DNA of 55,175 bases from Alphaproteobacteria bacterium (GCA_021325525.1 JAJPHB010000040.1:1-55175), one strand, 5' to 3'. Numbered from the stretch's first letter, positions 1-9,648 are shown. Notes: a model not told the origin generated them from the sequence alone. Translations and numbers: made by a program.

Positions 1-288
1 GCCGAATTCGACGCCGCCTGGGAATATGGCGCGCTGTGGATCACCGTCTGGCATCCCTTCGTCTCGGGACGGCTTGCAAGGCCGCGCGCGATCGCCGGGC
101 TCATCGACTACATGCGCAAGCGCGGCGGCGTCTGGCTCGCGCGGCTCGACGAGGTCTGCGATCATACGCGGCGGAGAATGCGCGACGGCGAATGGCGGCC
201 GCGGGTCGAGGCGATTCCGCCCTATCGGAGCCCCATCCCCGAGCTGATCCGTCCGCGCGGCGCGGCCGGCACCGGAGCGAAGGCTTGA
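1..288 (+). CDS. Polysaccharide deacetylase family protein, 3' end only
   Basis: The window opens inside this gene; 95 codons remain before the TGA at 286-288. The visible residues match the end of the NodB-fold polysaccharide deacetylases of the PuuE-like type: a WITVWHPFVSGR stretch at residues 13-24 (the family has a conserved HP..sGR turn), followed by a helix and RGGVWLARLDEV at 42-53, which resembles the family's usual GVWfat.eEi ending. The catalytic Asp and His motifs lie upstream of the window, so activity cannot be judged. Members act on N-acetylated sugars or, in the PuuE-like branch, on ureide-type amides. It runs in the same direction as the M24-fold gene 57 bp downstream and may share its transcript. 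Family assignment is fairly safe; substrate is unknown. Confidence 0.75.
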   Translation, partial: AEFDAAWEYGALWITVWHPFVSGRLARPRAIAGLIDYMRKRGGVWLARLDEVCDHTRRRMRDGEWRPRVEAIPPYRSPIPELIRPRGAAGTGAKA

Positions 289-345
289 GCGTCGCGACGC
301 GACGCAGGATCGTGCCACATCGGTCGAAGAGCGGCGAGGAGAGCC

Positions 346-1503
346 ATGCCCATCCTTCATTTTCCCGTCGAGGAGTTCACGCGGCGCCAGCGCGCCGCCT
401 GCGCCAGCATGGTCGGGCAGGGCCTCGACGGGCTCATCCTCTTCCGTCAGGAGAGCATGTACTACCTGACCGGCTACGACACGAGCGGCTATTCGATGTT
501 CCAGGCGATGTATCTCGGCGCCGATGGCCGCATCGCGCTGCTGACGCGCCCCATCGACCAGATTCAGGCGCAGCAGACCTCGATCATCGAGGACATCCGC
601 ATCTGGCGCGACAGCGCCCATGCCGATCCCGGCCGCGAGCTGCGCGCGATGCTCGAGGATTTGGGCGCCCGCGGCAAGCGCCTCGGCGTCGAGTACCACG
701 CCTACGGTCTGACGGGGCAGCGCGCGAAGATGGTCGACGCGGCGCTCGACGGCTTCTGCCGGCTCATCGACGCCTCCGACCTCGTCCGCCTGCTGCGGCT
801 CGTCAAATCGCCGGCGGAGCTCGTCTATGTGCGCAAGGCGGGGGCGCTCTGCGACCGCATCTTCGAGGTGAGCCGGCAGCACTGCCGTCCCGGCGCCTCG
901 GTCAAGGCCATCCACGGCGCCATGATTGCCGAGCTGATGGCGAGCGGCGGCGACCCGACGGCGAGCCGCTGGCCGATCGGCGCCGGCCCCGCCGCCTTTT
1001 TCGGCCGCTACGTCACGGGCGAGAACATCGTCGGCGAGAGCGACCAGGTGGTCTTCGAGCCGGGCGCCGCCTACCGGCACTATCACGCCTGCATGATGTA
1101 CAACATCATCACGGGTCGGCCGACGGAGCGCCACATCGCGATGAACCGCGTCTGCGCCGAAGCGATCGACGCGTGCCAGGAGGCGCTTCGCCCGGGTCGC
1201 ACCGTTGGCGAGATTTTCGATGTCCACCGCCGCACCTATGAGCGCGCCGGCTTCGGCCATGCCGTCTTGAGCGCCTGCGGCTACACGATGGGGGCGATGT
1301 ATCCGCCGACCTGGATGGATTGGCCGATGATCTGGGCCGACAACCCGCAGATCATCGAGGCCGGCATGGTCTTCTTCCTGCACATGATCATCTTCGACAA
1401 GGCGGCCGGCGCCAGCATGTGCATCGGCGAGACCGCGATCGTCCACGAGGCCTCGTGCGAGCGCGTCAATCGCACGCCTCGGGAGCCGATCGTCGTTTCG
1501 TGA
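346..1503 (+). CDS. M24-fold (creatinase / ectoine-hydrolase-like) hydrolase
   Basis: This 385-residue protein has the two-domain layout of the M24 pita-bread family: an N-terminal creatinase-like domain (about 10-150) and a C-terminal catalytic fold (about 160-380). True aminopeptidases P use two Asp, one His and two Glu to hold metals. Here the first Asp position reads Glu (E238, in VVFEPG), the second falls in AYRHYHACM and is not Asp, and the first Glu is replaced by His (H346 in GMVFFLHM); only the last Glu (E362, in CIGETAIV) looks kept. Creatinase and the ectoine hydrolase DoeA are known metal-free members, so a C-N hydrolase on a small molecule is more likely than a peptidase. A GAGGAG ribosome site lies 6 bases before the ATG. 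The neighbour is a deacetylase-type amidohydrolase. Confidence 0.85.
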   Translation: MPILHFPVEEFTRRQRAACASMVGQGLDGLILFRQESMYYLTGYDTSGYSMFQAMYLGADGRIALLTRPIDQIQAQQTSIIEDIRIWRDSAHADPGRELRAMLEDLGARGKRLGVEYHAYGLTGQRAKMVDAALDGFCRLIDASDLVRLLRLVKSPAELVYVRKAGALCDRIFEVSRQHCRPGASVKAIHGAMIAELMASGGDPTASRWPIGAGPAAFFGRYVTGENIVGESDQVVFEPGAAYRHYHACMMYNIITGRPTERHIAMNRVCAEAIDACQEALRPGRTVGEIFDVHRRTYERAGFGHAVLSACGYTMGAMYPPTWMDWPMIWADNPQIIEAGMVFFLHMIIFDKAAGASMCIGETAIVHEASCERVNRTPREPIVVS

Positions 1504-1531
1504 CCGGGCGCGACGGCAGCGCCCGCGAGAG

Positions 1532-1635
1532 TCAGGAGGCGACGCGGGCGGCGGGCCGCGTCAGCGACGACAGCCTCCGGATCCCCTGCTCGACGCGGTC
1601 GGCCGGGATCGAGGACAGGCCAAGCCGGAAACGGA
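1532..1635 (-). pseudogene. 3' remnant of a PLP-dependent aminotransferase / MocR-type gene
   Basis: On the minus strand about 33 codons, ending at a stop at 1532, read FRLGLSSIPADRVEQGIRRL and a short tail. This is the usual C-terminal ending of MocR/GntR-aminotransferase and related fold-type I aminotransferases (LGF.siP...iegGIrrLa). Nothing upstream on the same strand continues the protein: beyond about 1630 the DNA becomes a fragment of an unrelated gene on the opposite strand. It is therefore a broken remnant that faces the end of the M24-fold gene. The match is short, so the family call is tentative; the truncation itself is clear. Confidence 0.5.
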
Positions 1636-2060
1636 TTATTCGGGTCCGCTGCTGAAGCTCAAAGCCGCCAATCTCGATGCGCTCTTCATCTCGGCCTATG
1701 ACGCGCAAGGCGGGCGCCTCATCCGGCAGGCGAAGCAGCTCGGCTTCAATATGCCGATGTTCGGTAATTTCAGCATGTTCGACGAAACCTTCATCAAGAC
1801 GGCGGGCGACGCCGGAAACGGCCTCGTCGGCGTCACCACCTATGTCCCGAGCTGGTCCGAGACGTCGAAGAAATTCGACCGGCAATGGTTCGACCGCTTC
1901 CACTACCACAGGCATACCGACGTCGCCGCGCTCTACGAAATGGCGGTCGCGAGGATCACGGCGCTCAAGAAAGCGCTGGACGCCAAGGGCAAGGAGCTGA
2001 ACGACATCCTCGCCCATACCAACATCCCCGATCTGCCGATGGGCACGCTGTCCTTCGTCG
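1628..2060 (+). pseudogene. Internal fragment of a periplasmic binding protein (type I, amino-acid/amide ABC family)
   Basis: A plus-strand reading frame (codon phase of position 1622) is homologous to the second half of LivK-like type I binding proteins: DYSGPLLKLKAANLDALFIS, then a helix RLIRQAKQLGF, a strand with MPMFGNFSMFD, and a late helix VAALYEMAVARITALKKALD. There is no signal peptide, no N-terminal lobe and no credible start; the frame enters directly from the aminotransferase remnant at about 1630. The end is also lost: after about NIPDLPMGTLSF the frame runs to a stop at 2116 through sequence whose opposite strand encodes a dioxygenase. It cannot give a functional protein. Other transporter subunits are absent from the surroundings. 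Confidence 0.7.
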
Positions 2061-2456
2061 ATGCTGAGCTGCACAACGGGAATATCGGCTTCGGGATAAA
2101 CATGCCGGAGCACTGACCATGTCCCGGTGATCCAGTCCCCATGAGTTGTCGAGTGTCACATCCAGAGGTGACAGCAGCTTCTGGACCTTGCGCGCCAGCG
2201 CGGCATCGCCGGGGGCGGGATATTTGACCTGATAAAGTTCGGCAGGAAATCCGCCTCAGTCGTGAATGGTCCTGGGCGCGGTGGAGATCGTGACGCCGGT
2301 TTCAGGGACGTACCAGTGGGCGGATATCGACAAGATCGCTTTTGGCCGGGGCGTCCGCTGCCCTATGCGCCGCCACGCTTCCGTGTAGCCATTCGTGGAA
2401 ACGGCATTTATAGGATTGCCGTGGCCGAAAAAAATTGCTGGCAGCGCGTTGGCCAT
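2050..2456 (-). pseudogene. DODA-type (class III extradiol) dioxygenase, inactivated and truncated
   Basis: Minus-strand sequence from the ATG at 2456 matches the LigB/YgiD-like DODA family: the metal-site motif FFGHGNP, then KAILSISAHWY and RTIHD. Three lesions are visible. First, a TGA at 2258-2256 sits where the family has Phe in TIHDFGGFP; the same frame then continues GGFPAELYQVKYP and up to WGLDH. Second, one extra base (C on the minus strand, near 2126) breaks the frame after WGLDH; removing it restores GTWSVLRHVYPEADIPVVQL. Third, homology stops near 2055, where the binding-protein fragment begins, so the second half is missing. Living relatives are about 260 residues; roughly 135 codons survive here. 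Confidence 0.85.
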
Positions 2457-2758
2457 CGTTCCGTACGTCCTTCTACGTTGGTCGAACTCCCATACCTTAG
2501 CGTCTCCCGTTTTTGCGTCGTCTGGCGTGAAATCCAGTGACCGCTTTACTGAGCTTGCGCGCCGTCAATGCCGGCAGGCCATGGCCACTGTGCTCTCGAC
2601 CCGTGTCGATGGCAAGGCGCCAAACATAATTGGCATAACAAGAGCTTCTTCATGACGTAAGGCTCGGCATTTATGTCAATGAGGGGAAGCATGTTTGCGG
2701 ATCGTTCTCGTGTTAGGATTTTAAGAGGGGGACCTGCTTAGCAGTTAGGAATGCTCCC
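2457..2758. other. Intergenic stretch, nothing recognised
   Basis: About 300 bp between the dead dioxygenase start and the M20 gene. It is visibly richer in A and T than the surrounding genes. Short open frames exist on both strands but have no family signature, no ribosome site and no codon bias. A small inverted repeat, TTATGCCAATTATG on the minus strand (near 2627-2640), is the only structure seen. An upstream promoter for the M20 gene must lie here but no strong -35/-10 pair stands out. Confidence 0.4.
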
Positions 2759-4027
2759 ATGAACGAGCCACCGACAGAAGTCGTAAGACGAATTCTTGCC
2801 CCTCTCCCCGAGCTGCTGCCCACGCTTGAGAATTCTTATAAGGATGTCCACGCGCATCCCGAACTTTCGATGCAGGAAGTCCGCACGGCGGGGCTCGTGG
2901 CGAAACATCTCACCGATAACAGCTATGAAGTTACGACGGGCGTTGGCAAGACCGGCGTCGTCGGTCTGCTCCGCAACGGTGCTGGTCCCACCGTCATGCT
3001 GCGCGCCGACATGGATGCGTTGCCGATCCGCGAAGCGAGCGGCGTAGCCTATGCCAGCACGATCTCAGCCAAGGACCCCGCCGGGGAGACGGTGCCGGTC
3101 GCGCATGCCTGCGGCCACGACATGCATGTCGCATGGCTGATGGGCGTATCCGCCTTGTTCGCGCGTACCCGAGATGCATGGTGCGGAACGTTGATGGTCA
3201 TTTTCCAGCCGGGCGAAGAGACGGCACAAGGCGCGCGCGCGATGCTTGACGACGGTAAGTTCGCGCGATTTCCCAAACCGGACGTGGTGTTGGGTCAGCA
3301 TGTGATGGTCGGGCCGGCGGGTACTGTTGCCGGCAGCGCCGGGCCGATTACCTCGGCGGCGGACAGTCTGCAAATTCGACTGTTCGGGCGTGGTGCGCAC
3401 GGATCAATGCCTCAGGCCAGCATCGATCCGGTCGTCATGGCGGCGGCAACAGTCTTGCGGCTCCTAACCATTGTCTCGCGCGAGGTCGCCGCGACTGAAG
3501 CCGCCGTGGTCACCATCGGCGTCTTGCAGGCTGGCACAAAGGAGAATGTCATCCCGGATGAAGCGATCATCAAGCTGAACGTGCGGACGTTCGATGCCGG
3601 GGTTCGCAAACGGGTGCTCGCCGCCATAGAGCGGATCGTGAATGCGGAAGCGGAGGCGTCGGGCGCGCCGCGCCCGCCGGAGATCACCTCGCTCGACTCT
3701 TATCCTCTCAACGTCAACGACAAGACGGCAAGCGACCGGGTCGCAGCCGCGCTACGCGCGCATTTTTCCGCCGATCGCGTCCGTCATACCGGCCCAGCGC
3801 CGGCGAGCGAGGATTTCGGATGCTTCGGGACCGCATGGCACGCGCCCTCGGTTTTCTGGTTCGTCGGTGGCACAGATCCCGCCGTCTATTCCAAAGCAAA
3901 AGAGGAAGGCCGCCTAAACGATTTGCCGGTCAATCACAGCCCGCACTTTGCGCCCGTGCTGCACCCGACCCTCGAAACCGGCGTAGAAGCTATGGTGGTA
4001 GCGGCGCTGGCCTGGAACGCCCGATAA
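2759..4027 (+). CDS. M20 family metallohydrolase (hippurate / N-acyl amino acid amidohydrolase type)
   Basis: The 422-residue product is a full-length M20D amidohydrolase, cytosolic, expected to hydrolyse N-acyl amino acids or related amides with a two-metal site. Visible signatures: RADMDALPI (82-90), HACGHDMH (116-123, with the Cys and His metal ligands), QPGEE (150-154, general base Glu and metal Glu), a ligand His at about 181 in GQHVMVG, a dimerisation-domain motif GRGAHGSMP, and a late HSPHFAP that supplies the last ligand His. All catalytic positions are present. The ATG is preceded by TTAGGAA at a normal distance. The membrane protein that follows starts 20 bases after the stop, so the two are probably co-transcribed. 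Codon use is less GC-biased at third positions than in the core genes, which suggests separate ancestry. Confidence 0.9.
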   Translation: MNEPPTEVVRRILAPLPELLPTLENSYKDVHAHPELSMQEVRTAGLVAKHLTDNSYEVTTGVGKTGVVGLLRNGAGPTVMLRADMDALPIREASGVAYASTISAKDPAGETVPVAHACGHDMHVAWLMGVSALFARTRDAWCGTLMVIFQPGEETAQGARAMLDDGKFARFPKPDVVLGQHVMVGPAGTVAGSAGPITSAADSLQIRLFGRGAHGSMPQASIDPVVMAAATVLRLLTIVSREVAATEAAVVTIGVLQAGTKENVIPDEAIIKLNVRTFDAGVRKRVLAAIERIVNAEAEASGAPRPPEITSLDSYPLNVNDKTASDRVAAALRAHFSADRVRHTGPAPASEDFGCFGTAWHAPSVFWFVGGTDPAVYSKAKEEGRLNDLPVNHSPHFAPVLHPTLETGVEAMVVAALAWNAR

Positions 4028-4047
4028 ATGGCGTCTTGGGGGGATAA

Positions 4048-4722
4048 ATGGCGATAACTGAGCTACAGGCGGCGGCTGAAGTTCAACGGACCCTTGTTCT
4101 TTTTCTCGATCTGGGAGGGACGTTTGCCTTCGCCCTCAGCGGCGCGATGGCCGGTATCAAGCGGAACCTGGATGTGTTCGGGGTTCTCGTGCTTTCGTTC
4201 GCGGCATCGAGCTTCGGCGGAATCCTCCGCGATCTGCTGATTGGCGCGGTGCCACCCGCCGCCTTGATGGATTGGCGCTATCTGGGGGTCTCGGTTGCGG
4301 CGGGCCTGATCGCCTTCTTCTGGTCGTCCCTGATCGAGAAGTTCAGCAATTCGGTGCGGCTGCTGGATGCGGCGGGTTTGGCCTTTTTTGCCGTTGCAGG
4401 CACAGAGAAAGCGCTCGCCTTCCACTTAAGCCCGGTGATGGCGGCGCTGCTCGGGATGTTGACGGGCATCGGCGGCGGCGTCACCCGCGATGTGCTACTT
4501 GCCGAAATTCCGGCCGTGCTGCGCTCCGATCTTTACGCCGTGGCTGCGCTGGCTGGCGCGGCCATCGTGGTGGGAGGCAGCATGTTGCATCTTCCCCTTA
4601 TTGTTACCACCGTAAGCGGCGGTTTGATCTGCTTTGGCCTGCGGGTGTTGGCAATTCACTGGAGATGGCATCTGCCCGTCGCCCATAAAGGCTATGCCAA
4701 GCTTCCTCCCAACGAGCAGTGA
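4048..4722 (+). CDS. Trimeric intracellular cation channel (TRIC / UPF0126, YicG-like) family membrane protein
   Basis: The 224-residue product has about seven hydrophobic spans and the duplicated glycine-rich motif of the bacterial TRIC family: GGTFAFALSGAMAGIKRNLD near the start with FGGILRDLL (about 52-60), then a second copy with LTGIGGGVTRDVLLAEIP (about 138-155). Bacterial TRIC members are homotrimeric K+-type channels in the inner membrane; some relatives are glycine-linked transporters, so the physiological substrate is open. A GGGGGG run sits just before the ATG and the gene follows the M20 amidohydrolase by 20 bases, making a two-gene unit. The last residues are charged and cytosolic. 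No terminator is seen between its stop and the tRNA. Confidence 0.85.
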   Translation: MAITELQAAAEVQRTLVLFLDLGGTFAFALSGAMAGIKRNLDVFGVLVLSFAASSFGGILRDLLIGAVPPAALMDWRYLGVSVAAGLIAFFWSSLIEKFSNSVRLLDAAGLAFFAVAGTEKALAFHLSPVMAALLGMLTGIGGGVTRDVLLAEIPAVLRSDLYAVAALAGAAIVVGGSMLHLPLIVTTVSGGLICFGLRVLAIHWRWHLPVAHKGYAKLPPNEQ

Positions 4723-4829
4723 TCGGTTACGCCGACACGCTTGCGCATAGTCACGGACAATCGCCGCCGGCTTGCCCCGCCTCCAGCGAGTGCAAGATCA
4801 GCGGCACTGGAATGTACATTACAGAAAAG

Positions 4830-4903
4830 TGGGCCCGGCAGGACTCGAACCTGCGACAACACCGTTATGAGCGGCGCGTTCTGACCAGCTGAACTACGGG
4901 CCC
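4830..4903 (-). tRNA. tRNA with CAU anticodon (Ile2 favoured, elongator Met possible)
   Basis: Minus-strand cloverleaf of 74 bases: acceptor arm GGGCCCG pairs with CGGGCCC, the T arm contains GGTTCGAGTCC, and the anticodon loop is CTCATAA. The CCA end is not encoded (the next bases are CTT). The G1-C72 start excludes initiator Met. CAU elongator tRNAs may be Met or, when the C34 is modified by TilS, Ile reading AUA; the GGGCCC acceptor and CTCATAA loop lean to Ile2. It lies 95 bp downstream of rpoD in the same direction. Confidence 0.85.
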
Positions 4904-4917
4904 CGGGGGAAGCTATA

Positions 4918-4957
4918 AGCTGTCAGCTGTCAGCTGTCAGCTGTCAGCTCTCAGCTT
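4918..4957. repeat. Tandem heptamer repeat between rpoD and the tRNA
   Basis: Four exact copies of AGCTGTC (4918-4945), one variant AGCTCTC (4946-4952) and a partial AGCTT follow in register. Related AGCTGACGGCTG-like pieces continue to about 4995. It ends about 40 bp past the rpoD stop. A short array like this can vary in copy number by slippage. Confidence 0.85.
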
Positions 4958-4998
4958 GCCGAGCGCCGAAAGCTGACGGCTGAACGCCGACGGCTGCA

Positions 4999-6972
<1,974 letters not shown>

Positions 6973-7076
6973 CCGCCTCAACCCTTAACGCAAAAGCCAG
7001 CCGGCGATGCCGTGCGCTGCACCGCATCCCGGCCGCTGATTCCGAACAGTCTCTCGGCGCCCCGCGCGACGCCGTC

Positions 7077-8924
7077 TCAATGAGTCCCGTCTCCCGCCGC
7101 CTCGTCCTCGGCCGCTCCTTCCGCGCCCTCGCGCCGCTGCTTGAGGACGACGAGCCGCGCCAGCCGCGCCTGCGCCGAATCCGTCATGTCCTGCGCCAGC
7201 TCCCGCTCGGCCCGGTCGATCTCAAGGGCGAGCTGGCCGCTCTCCTGCAAGCCGTGGCATACCCGCCGCCAGCCTTCGCGAACGACCGCCAATTCGGCAT
7301 CGGGTCGGGAAAAGCGAGCGTGGTTATAGACTTGGCTATTGAGCAATCCATCCACGGCCCGGGTGAATCCGTCCTGACAGAGGTGGTCTCTCAGCCTCTG
7401 CGCGTCAAGCTCGGAATGTAGAGCCGCGAGGTTTAAAATCGCCCCGCGGAGCTTGTCAAGTTCAGGGGCCGAGAAGTCGAAGGACGCGAGTTCCTCGGCC
7501 AATTCGTCGAGCAGCACCGGATGGTTAAGGATGGCGGCGAGAAGCGCCTGCTCGGAGCGGCGACGCAACAGGCGCCGCGGGTCGGGATTGCTGGGCGGCA
7601 CCTGGTCCGGCAGCGGTTCCTTGAAGCGCGCGGCCTTGGCGCCCGGCCGCCCTCTTCCGCGCCCGGCGCTGAACGCCTCGAACAGCTTGTTCCGGAAGAA
7701 TTGCCGGTAATTCTTGGCGACATCCCGGTCGGCGATGGCACGCGCGCGCTCTTCGAGGCGCCGTTCGAGGGCGGCGCGGCGCTCGGGCGTGGCGAGCGCG
7801 CCGCTCCCGCGCTCGGCCGCCCATATCACTTCGCCGAGGGGTCGCGCCGCGTCGAGGATTTCCCGCATCGTCGCCGCGCCGAAGCGCAGGATGAGCGTGT
7901 CCGGATCCTCGCCGGCCGGAAGGCTCGCAAAGCGCAAGGTGAGGCCCGGCCGCAGGATCGGCAAGGCGCGCTCGGCGGCGCGCAGCGCGGCGCGCTCGCC
8001 CGCGGCATCGCCGTCGAAGCAGAGGATGGGCTCGGGCGCAAGGCGCCACAGCTCCTCGATCTGCGCCTCGGTCAGCGCCGTGCCGAGCGGCGCCACAGCC
8101 GTCGCGAAGCCGGCGCGGTGCAGCGCGATGACATCCATATAGCCTTCGGTGACGATCGCCGAGGGCGCCTTCTGCGCGGCCTCGCGCGCCGCCGCCCAGC
8201 CGTAAAGGACGCGCCCCTTCTGGAAGAGCGGCGTGTCCGGCGAATTGAGGTATTTGGGCTGCCCGTCGCCGAGAACGCGCCCGCCGAAGGCGATGACGCG
8301 GCCGCCGCGGTCGCCGATCGGGAAGATGATGCGGTTGCGGAACCAGTCGTAGCTGGCGCCCCCGTCATCCGGCCGCCGCAGCAGGCCGCCTTCGACCAAG
8401 AGCGCCTCCGGCACGCCGGCGAGCGCGCGCTTCAGCCCGTCGCGCGCGTCGGGGGCGAAGCCGAGGCGGAAGCGCCGGATCGTCGCCTCGTCGAGGCCGC
8501 GCTGGCGCAAATAGGCGAGCGCGCCGGCGCCGCGCGGCGACCAGAGCTGCTCCTCGAAGAAGCGGCAGGCCGCCGCCATCGCCGCTTGCAGATCGACCTG
8601 GCGCTGCGCCCTCGCCATTTCCTGCGGCGAGGCGCGCGGCACTTCGAGCCCCGCTTCGGCGGCGAGCTGCTCGACCGCCTCGCGGAAGCCGAGCCCGCTG
8701 CTCTGCATGACGAAGCCGATGACGTCGCCATGCGCGCCGCAGCCGAAGCAATGGAAGAAGCCCTTGTCCTCGACGACGTTGAAGGAGGGCGTCTTCTCCT
8801 TGTGGAAGGGGCAGAGGCCGACGAAGTCGCGGCCGCGCTTCGTCAGCCTGACCCGACGCCCGACCACCTGGGCGAGCGAAGAGCGCGCGCGCAACTCGTC
8901 GAGGAAGGAGGGCGGGAAGGACAT
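7077..8924 (-). CDS. dnaG: DNA primase DnaG
   Basis: The 615-residue protein makes RNA primers for replication and works with the DnaB helicase. The N-terminal CHC2 zinc ribbon is visible as CPFHKEKTPSF and FHCFGCGAHGD (about residues 38-65). The catalytic core carries RIIFPIGDRGGRVIAFGGR and LNSPDTPLFQKG, then the Toprim domain with VTEGYMDVIAL and CFDGDAAGERAA, which hold the metal-binding Glu and Asp residues. The C-terminal region (about 450-600) is the less conserved helicase-binding domain. The start ATG is placed by the conserved MSFPPSFLDELR opening and a GGAGGG upstream. It precedes rpoD on the same strand; the gene upstream is the YqeY protein, separated by a pair of palindromic repeats. 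Confidence 0.97.
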   Translation of the reverse strand: MSFPPSFLDELRARSSLAQVVGRRVRLTKRGRDFVGLCPFHKEKTPSFNVVEDKGFFHCFGCGAHGDVIGFVMQSSGLGFREAVEQLAAEAGLEVPRASPQEMARAQRQVDLQAAMAAACRFFEEQLWSPRGAGALAYLRQRGLDEATIRRFRLGFAPDARDGLKRALAGVPEALLVEGGLLRRPDDGGASYDWFRNRIIFPIGDRGGRVIAFGGRVLGDGQPKYLNSPDTPLFQKGRVLYGWAAAREAAQKAPSAIVTEGYMDVIALHRAGFATAVAPLGTALTEAQIEELWRLAPEPILCFDGDAAGERAALRAAERALPILRPGLTLRFASLPAGEDPDTLILRFGAATMREILDAARPLGEVIWAAERGSGALATPERRAALERRLEERARAIADRDVAKNYRQFFRNKLFEAFSAGRGRGRPGAKAARFKEPLPDQVPPSNPDPRRLLRRRSEQALLAAILNHPVLLDELAEELASFDFSAPELDKLRGAILNLAALHSELDAQRLRDHLCQDGFTRAVDGLLNSQVYNHARFSRPDAELAVVREGWRRVCHGLQESGQLALEIDRAERELAQDMTDSAQARLARLVVLKQRREGAEGAAEDEAAGDGTH

Positions 8925-8942
8925 GACTACGCCAATGGAAAA

Positions 8943-9054
8943 CCCTCTCCCGCGAGCGGGAGAGGGCAGGGTGAGGGCACGCTGCGTGCTATCTGCGGCT
9001 TCGTCAGTGCTCCCATTCCCCTCACCCCGACCCTCTCCCGCAAGCGGGAGAGGG
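8943..9054. repeat. Pair of inverted extragenic palindromes (REP-like)
   Basis: Two hairpins each have a perfect 11-bp stem: CCCTCTCCCGC / GCGGGAGAGGG at 8943-8966 (loop GA) and again at 9031-9054 (loop AA). Each is flanked on one side by a CCCTCACCC-type extension, and the two units are in inverted orientation about 65 bp apart. The arrangement is that of REP doublets, which are dispersed in many proteobacterial genomes. They sit between yqeY and dnaG, where they could act as transcript-end structures. Confidence 0.85.
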
Positions 9055-9078
9055 AGTCAGAAAAAATTCGTCCGCAAC

Positions 9079-9534
9079 CTACCCCAGCCGCGCCTTCGCC
9101 GCCGCGCCCGCCTTCGCCATGTCGATCTGGCCCGCGTGCTTTTCGCGCAGCACCGCCATCACGCGGCCCATATCCTTGGCGCTCTTGGCGCCGGTCGCGG
9201 CGATGGCATCGGCGACCGCGGCCTCCATCTCGGCGTCGGAGAGCTGCTTCGGCATGAAGCGCTCGATCACGGCGATTTCGCCCTCCTCCTGCTCAACGAG
9301 CTCGGGGCGGTTGCCCTGCTTGTAGAGGGCGATCGATTCGCGGCGCTGCTTCACCATCGCCTGCAGCATCTGCTGGATTTCCGCATCGCCGATGCCGGAC
9401 ATGTTGCCCTTGGCGCGCGCGGCGATGTCCTGGTCCTTGAGCTTCGCCAGCACCATGCGCAGGGTCGAGACGGCGCGCGCATCATGCGCTTTCATCGCCG
9501 CCTTCAAGGCGTCATTGAGCTGCGCGCGCAACAT
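9079..9534 (-). CDS. GatB/YqeY domain-containing protein
   Basis: The 151-residue product is the full YqeY family: an N-terminal helical bundle (MLRAQLNDALKAAMKAHDAR, then STLRMVLAKLKDQDIAARAK) and a C-terminal domain resembling the tail of the GatB amidotransferase subunit, with IERFMPKQLSDAEMEAAVAD and GAKSAKDMGRVMAVLREKHA. The family is thought to interact with tRNA or aminoacyl-tRNA because the GatB tail does, but its function is not settled. Its position between carA (divergent, 235 bp away) and dnaG is the conserved alphaproteobacterial order. Length is typical. It probably starts the transcript that continues through dnaG and rpoD. Confidence 0.93.
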   Translation of the reverse strand: MLRAQLNDALKAAMKAHDARAVSTLRMVLAKLKDQDIAARAKGNMSGIGDAEIQQMLQAMVKQRRESIALYKQGNRPELVEQEEGEIAVIERFMPKQLSDAEMEAAVADAIAATGAKSAKDMGRVMAVLREKHAGQIDMAKAGAAAKARLG

Positions 9535-9648
9535 CGCGTCACCCCGTCGTGAAGGAAAGTCGCAATCCTATCGCAAACACCGGTGGCCTGGCAATTTGCA
9601 AAGCAGGCAAGTCTTTGAAAATATTGGCGGTTGACTCGACCACGCGGC

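Noticed and set aside
2256-2258. TGA in the dioxygenase frame as selenocysteine
   Set aside because: The family has Phe at this position, no selenocysteine insertion hairpin is apparent, and a frameshift and truncation follow, so a nonsense mutation is simpler.
4918-4957. CRISPR-like array
   Set aside because: Seven-base units with no spacers and no cas genes; a simple tandem repeat.
7521-9257. A 578-codon open frame opposite dnaG
   Set aside because: Antisense shadow that also runs through the palindromic repeats; no family pattern.
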